Below are positions 1 through 7,904 of a stretch of DNA of 32,066 bases, piece by piece (the first letter of the stretch is position 1; every line of letters starts with the position of its first letter). The DNA is taken from contig JAAYVR010000247.1 of the NCBI GenBank assembly GCA_012517065.1, positions 1 through 32,066 of the forward strand, in the 5' to 3' direction. The notes under the pieces are model-generated. The model made no database searches. It saw only the letters and a program-made list of their open reading frames with translations, and had not been told where the DNA came from. Source of the DNA: Verrucomicrobiota bacterium. Lineage in GTDB: Bacteria > Verrucomicrobiota > Verrucomicrobiia > Limisphaerales > J093. The position numbers and the translations under genes were made by a program.

Positions 1-366
1 AAGAATGCCCGCGCTCCTGCACGCGGTCGAAGAAGCAACGGCGCCCGGGAGCGCGGCCGTCCCCGGCCGCATCAATCCGATGACCGGTCGTGTGCCTGTT
101 TCAATCACGCAAAACCGTCGCCCGAGCGTTCACCGGCTGGGGGCGGGCAAGAATGCCCGCGCTCCTGCACGCGGTGGAAGAAGCAACGGCGCCCGGGAGC
201 GCGGCCGTCCCTGGCCGCATCAATCCGATGACCGGTCGTGTACCTGTTTCAATCACGCAAACGCGTCGCCCGATCTTTGACCGGCTGGGAGCGGCGAAGA
301 ATCGCCGCGCTTCTCCCGGCACCAGAACATTCACCGGCTGTAGAAGGGCAAGAATGCCCGCGCTTG
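1..366. repeat. Repeat array A: tandem 148-bp BIME-like units
   Basis: Two full units (1-148 and 149-296) are followed by a shortened third. Each unit holds two inverted 23-nt elements of the form GGAG, one base, then an 18-nt hairpin. Plus-strand elements lie at 48-70 and 196-218 (stem GCGGCCG, loop TCCC; the second has one G-T pair). Minus-strand elements lie at 143-165 (GCGGGCA stem, AGAA loop as read on plus), 291-313 (GCGGCGA stem) and, degenerate, 344-366. The window edge cuts another at 1-17. The roughly 72-bp spacer between hairpins is also conserved with arrays B and C. Array A is in the opposite orientation to B and C. Long open frames across it are an effect of the GC-rich repeat. 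Bases 367-447, before the next gene, show nothing recognisable. Confidence 0.9.
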
Positions 367-447
367 TGCCGTATCTGAGATGTGCAAGTTGGCGTGTCAG
401 GAGGATTCTTGCGTTGGAGGCGACACTGTTTCACACTGGACCGAAAA

Positions 448-1602
448 ATGACAGGATCGACAGAGAATGTCCGAACACAGTTTTTTGATTACGACAATCC
501 GACACGGCCGCTTAAGTTGCGTGTAGGACCGGTCTTGCCGCGGTTCACCCTTGCCTACGAAATGTACGGCAAGATGAACTCTGACAAGTCGAACGTCATA
601 CTGGTCTATCACGCGATGACCGGCAGTCAACACGCGGCCGGAATCAATCCACACGTGCCGGGCGTGAATGGGCGATGGACCGATGAAATGAAAGTTGGGT
701 GGTGGAATGATTTCATCGGACCAGGCAAGGCACTGGACACGCGGAAGTTCTGTGTGATTTGCGCAAACTATCTCGGGGGCTGCTATGGATCAACCGGACC
801 GGCGTCGATCAATCCCGCAACGGGCAGGCGATGGGGACCGGCATTTCCGGTTCTCCGCATGATCGACATTGTGAATTCACAAATGCTTCTGCTTGATTAT
901 CTTGGCGTAAAGCAGTTGCACGCAGTCGTCGGAGCTTCGATAGGCGGTTTCCTTTGCCTGCTCACGGCCACAAAATACCCTGATCGAGTGCGCATCGTGG
1001 TTCCCATTGGCAGTGGCGTGGAAACGACGGTGTACCAGCGCATTTTGAATTTCGAACAGGTCACAGCAATTGAGGCCGACCCGAACTTCAAAGGTGGCGA
1101 CTATTACGACGGTCCGAGGCCTGACATTGGCCTTGCGCTGGCGCGGCGAATCGCACACAAGACGTTCGTGTCGCTCGATGCCCTGAAAGAACGTGCCAGA
1201 GACGAGGTCGTCAGCCACAAACCGCCTCATGGTTGGTATGAGATGAACCACCCAATCGAGTCCTACATGCTGCACCAAGGGGAAAAATTTGTGAAACGCT
1301 TTGACGCGAACACGTACCTGAGAATCATCGATGCGTGGCAATGGTTCGATTTGGTGGCTGAGGCGGGCGCGCGCGGGTTCCTGTCCCTGTTCGCGAGGTG
1401 CAGGAAACAGGAGTTTCTTGTGTTCAGCATCGATTCTGATTTGTCGTTCGAGCCAGTCGAACAGGCCAAACTGGTCCAGTTGCTAAAGAGGGCGAAAGTG
1501 AATGTCATGTGGATCACGGTCCACTCCGAAAAGGGGCATGACGCTTTCCTGCTCGAACCCAAACTTTTCTCGCCGCATCTTGCGCAGGTGTTGGGGCGGT
1601 AG
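448..1602 (+). CDS. metX: MetX-type homoserine O-acyltransferase (alpha/beta hydrolase)
   Basis: Probably transfers an acetyl or succinyl group to homoserine (or a related hydroxyl amino acid) in the cytoplasm, the first committed step towards methionine. The 384-residue protein has the family features: the HAMTGS oxyanion segment near residue 55, the nucleophile elbow GASIGG with Ser164, and Asp331 and His364 (in EKGHDAF) completing a plausible Ser-Asp-His triad. Length fits the family (about 350-400). The ATG at 448 gives the expected N-terminus. A GTG at 382 would add 22 unconserved-looking residues, so it was not used. No strong Shine-Dalgarno is visible. The elbow reads GASIGG rather than the more usual GGSMGG, so acyl donor and acceptor cannot be assigned. 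No other methionine gene is adjacent. It lies just downstream of repeat array A. Confidence 0.82.
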   Translation: MTGSTENVRTQFFDYDNPTRPLKLRVGPVLPRFTLAYEMYGKMNSDKSNVILVYHAMTGSQHAAGINPHVPGVNGRWTDEMKVGWWNDFIGPGKALDTRKFCVICANYLGGCYGSTGPASINPATGRRWGPAFPVLRMIDIVNSQMLLLDYLGVKQLHAVVGASIGGFLCLLTATKYPDRVRIVVPIGSGVETTVYQRILNFEQVTAIEADPNFKGGDYYDGPRPDIGLALARRIAHKTFVSLDALKERARDEVVSHKPPHGWYEMNHPIESYMLHQGEKFVKRFDANTYLRIIDAWQWFDLVAEAGARGFLSLFARCRKQEFLVFSIDSDLSFEPVEQAKLVQLLKRAKVNVMWITVHSEKGHDAFLLEPKLFSPHLAQVLGR

Positions 1603-1755
1603 CCCGGACATTTCAGCGATTCCCTCCGCGTCAAATATGGCGATGCATTCAATCTGCTGAGATCTCCGGGCTTGAAACGGTGTGGCAAAGTAGCAACCGA
1701 GGTTCAAATATAACACTGCGACAGTTAGTCGATGGCCGTGAGCTGCTGACCACAT

Positions 1756-3147
1756 ATGAAAAAGCTGATGTCATTGGCTGCAAAAACTGCACTGGGTGCG
1801 TTCTTGCTCATCCTCTTGCTTTCAATTGTTTCTCTGGCGCCAGTGGACCATTCGGCGTGGGAAGCCACCGTGCTCGCACGGGAGTTGGAGTCAGCACTCA
1901 ATGCAATTCGAACGCAAACAAATGTTGTCGTCGGACAACTTCGGGCCGGTTTTGGTCGGGCGAAACTGACGCCCAATCTCGGGGCAACTGTCAACGACCC
2001 GGAACAAGGTTTTTTTCAAGCGTTGCCTTTGGCAGGGTACGGCGCGCGCAAAGGGCGGCCTGCAACGGGTTTTCATGACGATCTTTGGGCAAAAGCTGTC
2101 GCGCTGGCCGTGAATGGTCGCACGGGCATCATGGTGAGTGCGGATGCGCTGATCATTCCCCGCGAGGTAGCTGAGATGACCGTTGACAGGTTAAAGGCGC
2201 GCGGCATTCAACGCAGCAATCTGTACTTCGGCGCCACGCATGCGCATTCGAGCATCGGAGGATGGGGCAGGGGAGTGGTTGCGGAAGCTTTTGCGGGCGG
2301 GTTCGTCCCTGAGTCGCGTGCATGGTTTGCACGGCAACTCGCGCTTGCTGCTGAGGCGGCGCTTGACGATCTGAGTCCGGCGCACGCAGGCGTGGCTTTC
2401 TTCGCAAGCACCAACCACGTAAAAAACAGGCTCGTGGGCGAACGCGGCAGTATAGATGCTGGCTTCAGAATCTTGAAGATTATTCAGGAGGACGGCGACC
2501 ATGCAGTGCTTGGCAGTTACAGTGCGCATGCAACGGTGTTGCCCGCGAGCGTGATGCAATTCAGCGGCGATTACCCGGGGGCGTGGGCTGCCACGATGGA
2601 AAAGAACGGATGCGCACTCGCTTTGTTTTTCGCGGGTGGCGTTGGTAGCCATTCACCCCGTGCGGGCGCACCCGCGTGGGAAGGCGTCGAGCGTATGGGA
2701 GCCGAACTTGCCAGGTTTACCAAGGCGGCATTGAAACAGATTGAACCGACGAATCACGTCGCATTTGGGTTGGTCACTCTTCCATTGCGGTTGCCTGCGC
2801 TCCAGGTGCGCATCAGTGACGGAGTTCGGTTACGGCCGTGGCTTGCAAGTCTTCTCTTGCCAGTGGAGAAACAGACGATCGTTCAGGCATTGAGATTGGG
2901 TGATGCGACGTGGCTGTCAACGCCGTGCGATTTCAGTGGCGAGCTTGCGATGTCCCTTGCGATCCCGGAGGACCGCAAGCGAGTTACAGCGGTAACGAGT
3001 TTCAACGGGGATTACATTGGCTATGTCATCCCAAGCAAGTACTACCACATGGCCGGATACGAGCCGCGAACAATGTCGTTTTTCGGCCCGCAGATGCCGC
3101 AGTATATGGTGGCCGCCCTGCAAGGGGTTTATCAAGCCGTTTGGTAA
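1756..3147 (+). CDS. Membrane-anchored neutral/alkaline ceramidase-like hydrolase
   Basis: A 463-residue protein with an N-terminal hydrophobic segment (about residues 11-30), either a signal anchor or an uncleaved signal peptide, so the rest is probably periplasmic. Its core resembles the neutral ceramidase N-terminal domain: HDDLWAKA near 107, the zinc-binding-type motif ATHAHS (His162, His164) and a second histidine segment SAHAT (His258) followed by SGDYPG. Family enzymes cleave the amide bond of ceramides. However, the usual nucleophile motif GD-x-SPN is not seen; the equivalent place reads GGVGSHSP, and the protein is much shorter than full ceramidases (about 650 or more), lacking most of the C-terminal Ig-like domain. 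Substrate is therefore open; many planctomycete and verrucomicrobial homologues are uncharacterised. It follows metX by 153 bp and converges on the isomerase gene. Confidence 0.75.
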   Translation: MKKLMSLAAKTALGAFLLILLLSIVSLAPVDHSAWEATVLARELESALNAIRTQTNVVVGQLRAGFGRAKLTPNLGATVNDPEQGFFQALPLAGYGARKGRPATGFHDDLWAKAVALAVNGRTGIMVSADALIIPREVAEMTVDRLKARGIQRSNLYFGATHAHSSIGGWGRGVVAEAFAGGFVPESRAWFARQLALAAEAALDDLSPAHAGVAFFASTNHVKNRLVGERGSIDAGFRILKIIQEDGDHAVLGSYSAHATVLPASVMQFSGDYPGAWAATMEKNGCALALFFAGGVGSHSPRAGAPAWEGVERMGAELARFTKAALKQIEPTNHVAFGLVTLPLRLPALQVRISDGVRLRPWLASLLLPVEKQTIVQALRLGDATWLSTPCDFSGELAMSLAIPEDRKRVTAVTSFNGDYIGYVIPSKYYHMAGYEPRTMSFFGPQMPQYMVAALQGVYQAVW

Positions 3148-3267
3148 TAGCCGAAGAGAACGGAAGAAAACAGCGCGGCGCAGGTGCTGTCAACAACAGC
3201 GCAAACGTGCATGAACACAATGTGTTCGTCGCAGGCTTGACGTTCAGCCAGGCCGCGCCGTGCTGCG

Positions 3268-4308
3268 TTATTTCCCCATGAGGTGATCGAGCACCAACTG
3301 GTCAAGCGCGGCGTAATTCCGGTCTGCAATGAGCTTTTGCGCTTCGGCCTCGGGGAATGTGCGGGCTTTTTCGACCAACCTCAGGAACGTGCGTCGGCTG
3401 TTCTCCAAGTGGAGTGTCCAGTGCTCGACCTTTGTCGTCCTGAACGGGTGAACGTCGAAGGCAACGTATTCGCCTTTCTTGCCATATCCATTTCGCTCGA
3501 GGGCGCGGACCTGATTGAACGCGACGCGCAGATTGACGCTTCCGAAAGGCTTGTCTTGATCGAACTTCAGCCCGTTTTGGTCATTGAGATGTATTGACCA
3601 CAGCTTGCCAAAGGCGCAGGCGAAATCGATTTCGTCTGCTGGATCGAGTCCGGCGAGGATGGCGTGCGCAGTTTCGATGAGGCAGCCGACGCGTTTTGGA
3701 TCGGACGTCAGGTTCGCCAAGGCCAGTGCATGACCGATTGTTGGAATGTAAGCCACGTCCATTGGTTCATTTGGTTTTGGCTCGATGGCAATGCGTATCC
3801 GCGGATCGTGCTCGAGCATCTTGTTAATTGCGGTTACGAGCATGTCGATGCATTTGCGGGCGTTCTTGCTTTCGCGAATGTATGAGCCCTCGCGGGCGAG
3901 CCAGAGAACGATCACTTTGCTGCCCAGAATATTTGCGATGTCAATGCAACGGAGCGAACGCTCGATTGCGTATTGGCGGCATTTAGGATCGTTGCTTGTG
4001 TAAGCGCCGTCGATTGTCTGCGGGGCAAACCAAAGTCTGGGAGCGACAATCTCCGCTGCGACGCCGGCGTCGTCGAGTTTGCGTTTTAACTCCTTGGCTT
4101 CGGCGCGGACTTGGGCATCGGATTTCTCATCGACGTTGGGGACCGCGTCATCATCGTGAAACATCATCGCCTCGAACCCGAGCTCGGCCAATTTGGCAAG
4201 CTTCCAGTCAAATGTTTGGGGGGGACGCGTTGGGGGGCCGTAAGGGTCTTGGCCTTCGCTGATATTCCACGGACCGAAACAGAACTTGTACGTATGAGGT
4301 TTTGCCAT
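3268..4308 (-). CDS. Xylose-isomerase-like TIM-barrel sugar isomerase
   Basis: A 346-residue protein that follows the class I (actinobacterial-type) xylose isomerase sequence through most of its length: FGPWN near 11, FHDDD with the catalytic-type His51 and Asp54, VLW with Trp136, EPKPNEP with Glu176 and Lys178, IETAH with Glu212 and His215, KFDQD with Asp250 and Asp252, and Asp285. These are the substrate and two-metal residues of the family. One ligand differs: where xylose isomerase has Asp in the IDLN strand, this protein has His240 (IHLND), as in epimerases of the wider TIM-barrel superfamily. It is about 40 residues shorter than typical XylA. Aldose-ketose isomerisation in the cytoplasm is likely, but the sugar is uncertain. 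It is divergent from the Sel1 gene, with a 106-bp shared promoter region. No xylulokinase or sugar transporter of that pathway is adjacent. Confidence 0.8.
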   Translation of the reverse strand: MAKPHTYKFCFGPWNISEGQDPYGPPTRPPQTFDWKLAKLAELGFEAMMFHDDDAVPNVDEKSDAQVRAEAKELKRKLDDAGVAAEIVAPRLWFAPQTIDGAYTSNDPKCRQYAIERSLRCIDIANILGSKVIVLWLAREGSYIRESKNARKCIDMLVTAINKMLEHDPRIRIAIEPKPNEPMDVAYIPTIGHALALANLTSDPKRVGCLIETAHAILAGLDPADEIDFACAFGKLWSIHLNDQNGLKFDQDKPFGSVNLRVAFNQVRALERNGYGKKGEYVAFDVHPFRTTKVEHWTLHLENSRRTFLRLVEKARTFPEAEAQKLIADRNYAALDQLVLDHLMGK

Positions 4309-4414
4309 AAGCGTATCGATGCGTTTTCGGTGAATCTAACTGACATGTTATGGGAATGGAAGCTTGTTGTTTGCACTTGCCGGAATGGGGTGTCTGTGGC
4401 ATTGTGCGGGTGAT

Positions 4415-4972
4415 ATGAGCCTGAGGACAAAGTACGTTTTGTGGCTCTGTCTGGCAGGGCTGTTTTTCACGCCGTCGGTCACCGAGGCGCAAATCATTAT
4501 TGTCCCAAAAACGCAAAGGGTTCAGCCGCGCCGAATGTATGGTCAGTACATGTCGCCACGTCAATACATGCGGCGGCTCGGGCCAAACACGCCCCAGCCA
4601 ACGGCGCCTCCGCGGCAACCTGCACCCGCTCAGACTCCGGCTCAAGCTGGCAACGCCTCAGGAATCAAAAACTCGCCTGCTGTGGCGCCGCAACCCGTCC
4701 CACCGCCGCTGGGTGTACCCAAGATTGACCCGGAAAAGGAACGGCAACGCAAAGAAGCCGCACTGAAAAACTCGATCGAGTTTCTGAAGAAGCGCGCAGA
4801 AGCAGGGTCGCCCTCCGCTCAGTACGAACTGGGCAAGCGTTACATGACCGGTGACGGTGTCGAGAGAGACTTTGCATTGGCTCGCAAATGGCTCGAAGCC
4901 TCGGCAAAACAGGGCGAAGAAAACGCCAAGCTCAAGTTGTCAGAATTGGACAAGCTTGAAGGCGGACGGTAG
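4415..4972 (+). CDS. Exported Sel1-repeat protein with proline-rich linker
   Basis: A 185-residue protein. Residues 1-25 form a signal peptide (basic n-region, hydrophobic core WLCLAGLFF, likely cleavage after TEA). Residues 40-105 are rich in Pro, Gln and Ala and look disordered. Residues 132-168 contain one good Sel1 (TPR-like) repeat, AGSPSAQYELGKRYMTGDG and onward, preceded by a charged helix. Sel1 repeats mediate protein-protein contacts, so this may be a periplasmic adaptor; no catalytic motif is present. The ATG at 4415 was chosen because it begins directly at the signal peptide; an in-frame ATG at 4385 and a TTG at 4364 would put extra residues in front of it. It is transcribed away from the isomerase gene and followed by repeat array B. 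Confidence 0.78.
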   Translation: MSLRTKYVLWLCLAGLFFTPSVTEAQIIIVPKTQRVQPRRMYGQYMSPRQYMRRLGPNTPQPTAPPRQPAPAQTPAQAGNASGIKNSPAVAPQPVPPPLGVPKIDPEKERQRKEAALKNSIEFLKKRAEAGSPSAQYELGKRYMTGDGVERDFALARKWLEASAKQGEENAKLKLSELDKLEGGR

Positions 4973-5020
4973 GAACCGGGCAAGAAGAGCAGGGCAGGGG
5001 ACCGGCAAAAGGCTTGAAGT

Positions 5021-5041
5021 GTGCTGCTGCACCAGCAGCGC
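5021..5041 (+). terminator. Possible hairpin after the Sel1 gene
   Basis: The stem GCTGCT/AGCAGC with a 5-nt loop, extendable by two pairs, lies 48 bp after the Sel1 stop. No T-run follows, so factor-independent termination is only a possibility. Confidence 0.25.
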
Positions 5042-5170
5042 GCGCTGAGGAGGCTGTATTACGCCGCACGCCAGTCGAGGAAGCCAGATTGACTTCTCCG
5101 TATCTGCTTCTCAAGCCGCCAGTAAGGCGGTAACAACGGTACCGATATGGTGCCAGGCACATAGTTTGTC

Positions 5171-5372
5171 CCAACCGGTGAATGTTTGGGCACCAGATTT
5201 GCGCGATCGAAAACGGTCGTGCGATCGGTCGTCGGCCAGATGCGGCCGGGGACGGTCGCGCTCCCGGTGCCGTTGCCTCTTCCGCCGCGCTGGCAGGAGC
5301 GCGGCGATTCTTCGCCGCACCCAACCGGTGAATGTTCGGGTACCGGACTTGCGTAATCGAAACCGGTCGCTG
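5171..5372. repeat. Repeat array B: one and a third BIME-like units, inverted relative to array A
   Basis: The same ~150-bp unit as array A, in reverse orientation; the spacer landmark AACCGGTGAATGT recurs at 5173 and 5323. A minus-strand GGAG element lies at 5242-5264 (stem GCGGCCG/CGGTCGC with one wobble, loop GGGA) and a plus-strand one at 5296-5318 (stem GCGGCGA/TCGCCGC, loop TTCT). The second copy stops after its spacer. The array lies between two convergent genes, a position typical of REP/BIME elements, which may affect transcript 3' ends. Confidence 0.88.
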
Positions 5373-5397
5373 GCAGGTGAGGTCTGATCTTGGTGCT

Positions 5398-5412
5398 TTC
5401 GGGCTTCAGCCC
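5398..5412 (-). terminator. Hairpin at the end of the MFS gene
   Basis: The stem GGGC/GCCC with loop TTCA encloses the transporter stop codon (TCA on plus at 5406-5408). It could mark the transcript end. There is no T-run, and it may simply be part of a repeat abutting array B. Confidence 0.3.
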
Positions 5413-6791
5413 CGCGGCCAGAATCGCATCCAACTACGGATTGGGCTTTGTGACAGGAGATCGCGCAGCAGTGCTTGAACATTTGCGGCGCGTGGTTCCT
5501 CAAGTTTACCGCAGAGCCATGCGGCGACTGCGTAGGCAATGGTTGCAAGCAGGAAGAACAGGCTGAACCGGTTGAGGCTGAACAGTGAGATTTGCACTGT
5601 TTTGCCGCCGAATGCATCGATCAACATGCCCCAAAATATCGGTGCGAGGCCGAGTGTGAGGCTGCTGACCACCGAATACAAAGCAAAGAAATGATCGCGT
5701 CCCATTGGGGGAATCACCGCCATGGCAAGGCGGGTATTGGCCATCGAGTACACTGCATAACCCAACCCCATGAACAGTTCCAAGCCCAGCACGTAAACAG
5801 GCATTGCACGAATTACGTTGCCTGACAGTGCAGTCCATCCCGCCAGTATCAGAAGCCACCCAACAATGCATACAATCAGCACAGGCTTGCTGCCGTGTTT
5901 GTCAAGTCTTGTGCCGAAAAGCGCCAGCCCGCCAAGCCCCCCGGCATAGGAGAAAGCCGTGATCAGCAGAATTGTTCCCTCCGACATGCTCGCCGCGCTC
6001 TTGAGGTACGCCACGCTAAATGCTGCCAGCCCACCGTACGCGATCGACCATGCGATGTTGAACTTCAGAAGTTTTCTGAAAGGAGTGTGCCTGGCAATCG
6101 CCAGCCACGGAACCCGCACGGCGCTTGCAGCGGGCGACTCGGGTCCTGCAGCATCAGGAATGCGTTTCAGAAAGCTGAGACTGACGACTCCCATGAACGC
6201 GCTGAAAGCGAATATTGCGGAAAAACGCCACGGCGAGGGCTGTTGCCCAAGCACGAATCCGGAGAACGCGAGTGTTAATGCACTGGCTCCGTTCACGCAC
6301 GCTGAATCGCGGGCGAGGTATCGACCTCGCACTTCAGCGGGGACCAATGCGGTGATCCATGGCAACCACGCAGCGCTCGAGATGCCGCGGGAAAGGTTGA
6401 ACCCAAACAGCAGGAACAGCAAAAGGGCGATTTGGCTCTGTGGCTCGAGAAATGCGGAGGTCAACGGAACCGCAGCGATAAGAAATATTATAACCACTCG
6501 CGTGCCCCAGCCGGCGAACACGAATCTCTTGTAGCCAACGCGCGAGATGTGTCGCGCAGCGGGAATTTGGAATATCACCAACAATGGCATCATGCCGGCG
6601 ATTATGCCCAAAACAGTGGCGCTGGCTCCGAGGCTCTTCGCGTAAAGCACCATTGGACTGCCCAAGACTATCTGGAAAGACAACGCGTTGAACGTGGCAA
6701 ACCAGTACGCGTTTGCCAGACCCGGGACCCACAGTCTCTCATCACCGGCATGTGCTTTGCCGAGTTCAGATTTCTCTTCGGACTGTTTCAT
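5406..6791 (-). CDS. Major facilitator superfamily transporter
   Basis: A 461-residue integral inner-membrane protein with about twelve hydrophobic helices in two halves separated by a hydrophilic loop near residues 205-230. The segment RVGYKRF around 84-90 is the position of the MFS loop 2-3 motif, and FNLSRGISSAAWLPWITALVPAEVRGRYLARDS (shown only in part: AEVRGRYLARDS) is the conserved cytoplasmic region after helix 4 of many uncharacterised MFS permeases. The N-terminal 25 residues are charged and cytoplasmic. The substrate cannot be read from sequence. The C-terminal residues run into a hairpin next to repeat array B, so the last few codons may be recruited repeat sequence. It lies 62 bp downstream of the CPBP gene on the same strand, so the two may be co-transcribed. 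Confidence 0.85.
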   Translation of the reverse strand: MKQSEEKSELGKAHAGDERLWVPGLANAYWFATFNALSFQIVLGSPMVLYAKSLGASATVLGIIAGMMPLLVIFQIPAARHISRVGYKRFVFAGWGTRVVIIFLIAAVPLTSAFLEPQSQIALLLFLLFGFNLSRGISSAAWLPWITALVPAEVRGRYLARDSACVNGASALTLAFSGFVLGQQPSPWRFSAIFAFSAFMGVVSLSFLKRIPDAAGPESPAASAVRVPWLAIARHTPFRKLLKFNIAWSIAYGGLAAFSVAYLKSAASMSEGTILLITAFSYAGGLGGLALFGTRLDKHGSKPVLIVCIVGWLLILAGWTALSGNVIRAMPVYVLGLELFMGLGYAVYSMANTRLAMAVIPPMGRDHFFALYSVVSSLTLGLAPIFWGMLIDAFGGKTVQISLFSLNRFSLFFLLATIAYAVAAWLCGKLEEPRAANVQALLRDLLSQSPIRSWMRFWPRG

Positions 6792-6853
6792 GTGAGCGCC
6801 AGCGACAGAACAGAGTGATGGTTCCTTTTAACCCCTTTCCAAGCAAGTCAAGC

Positions 6854-7546
6854 TTAGCCCAACAACAACCTGTATCCACACCACATCAGGCTCATGTCCA
6901 CCAACGCATGCGAGAGCCACGCACCCGCCAACGTTCCCTGTCGCGCGTACAACAAACTCCAAACAATACCTCCGATCATTGTGCTGATGCCAAAAACCAT
7001 GCCCCAGCCGAGCCCGAAATAAACACTCGTAACGACGATGTGGTGCAGTGCGAAAGCCGCGCCAGCAACAAGATGCGCTGCTTTGCCTGGAACCAGCACT
7101 CGCAGTCGCCCGTAAACGAACCACCGCCAATAGTATTCTTCGACCAACGAATGCACTATCGAAATCGCAGCTGCGAACAGCCAGTAATGTTCCAGCACAC
7201 CGAACAACTGCGCTTTTTCGCGAATGGCAGGCGCACTGGCATCAACAACTTCACGGAACGGCCCGGTTGCCATTACCAGAATTGCAATTCCAATAAACAG
7301 TCCCGTTGCGGCACCCAACGGTAGAGCGGCTATGTGTTGTCGCAGTGGCGGAAGGGCAGGGGAGCGATTTCGAAGAATGAGGAACCATGCCGTCAATGGC
7401 CAGACAACCGTGAACAGTTTTGTCGCAGTATAAACTATGCGTGCTATCAGCGGATCACAAATCAGAACGAAATACGCCAATGCACCCAGCGCCGGAATAA
7501 CAAGCGCCGGGCCAATTGCAATCCAACACCGCAGTCGATCCCTCAT
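6854..7546 (-). CDS. CPBP-family intramembrane metalloprotease (CAAX/Abi type)
   Basis: About 230 residues with six or more hydrophobic helices. All three CPBP motifs are visible: EE-x3-R (Glu136, Glu137, Arg141), F-x3-H (Phe165 to His169) and a final H-x3-D (His213, in SHALVD). Members are membrane-embedded metalloproteases; characterised examples process prenylated proteins or peptides or regulate membrane stress, and bacterial substrates are mostly unknown. The start is uncertain: the ATG at 7546 begins just before the first helix. The frame stays open upstream to a GTG at 7810 (318 residues) with an ATG at 7651, but that extension is Cys-rich, low in hydrophobic structure and unlike the family, so it was left out. 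The MFS gene follows on the same strand. Confidence 0.78.
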   Translation of the reverse strand: MRDRLRCWIAIGPALVIPALGALAYFVLICDPLIARIVYTATKLFTVVWPLTAWFLILRNRSPALPPLRQHIAALPLGAATGLFIGIAILVMATGPFREVVDASAPAIREKAQLFGVLEHYWLFAAAISIVHSLVEEYYWRWFVYGRLRVLVPGKAAHLVAGAAFALHHIVVTSVYFGLGWGMVFGISTMIGGIVWSLLYARQGTLAGAWLSHALVDMSLMWCGYRLLLG

Positions 7547-7904
7547 GAACCCGTGGATTAGAAATCGGGCTGGCGATCCGTGCCAAGGGAATTCTGTTTG
7601 CCGGGGTTTCACGCAAGGAATGTTGCCCGGTGTGTTAGGCACGGTGAACATGTTGATGGCGCTGGCTTTTCCTCGATTTTGGAGTGGAATTGCGCAAGCT
7701 GGAGTGCTGTCGCATGCCATGCACATCAATGCGTCACACTGTGAGCGGTTCTTGACTGGGCAATGTTTGTAGCATATTGGATGCGCAGGGACTTCCGTGA
7801 AGAAGACCACTGATGTCAGGCGATCTGTTCTGCTGCAAGTAGGCGTTGGGATGCAAGGTCGTCAATCTGCGTTTTCGCATGGCAATGATGCCCGAACAAA
7901 TTGA
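7547..7904. other. Divergent intergenic region, possibly including an N-terminal extension of the CPBP gene
   Basis: The region separates the minus-strand CPBP gene from the plus-strand dehydrogenase. The CPBP reading frame remains open back to 7810, so part could be coding; otherwise it must carry two divergent promoters. No convincing promoter pair or hairpin was seen. Confidence 0.4.

Noticed and set aside
1-366. Arrays A, B and C as CRISPR arrays
   Set aside because: The unit is ~150 bp with conserved sequence throughout and internal hairpins; there are no short repeats with unique spacers and no cas genes.
90-488. Open reading frames running through the repeat arrays (also at 9921-10469 and 5111-5617)
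   Set aside because: They arise because GC-rich repeats lack stop codons; the peptides are Arg/Ala/Pro-rich repeats of themselves with no family features.
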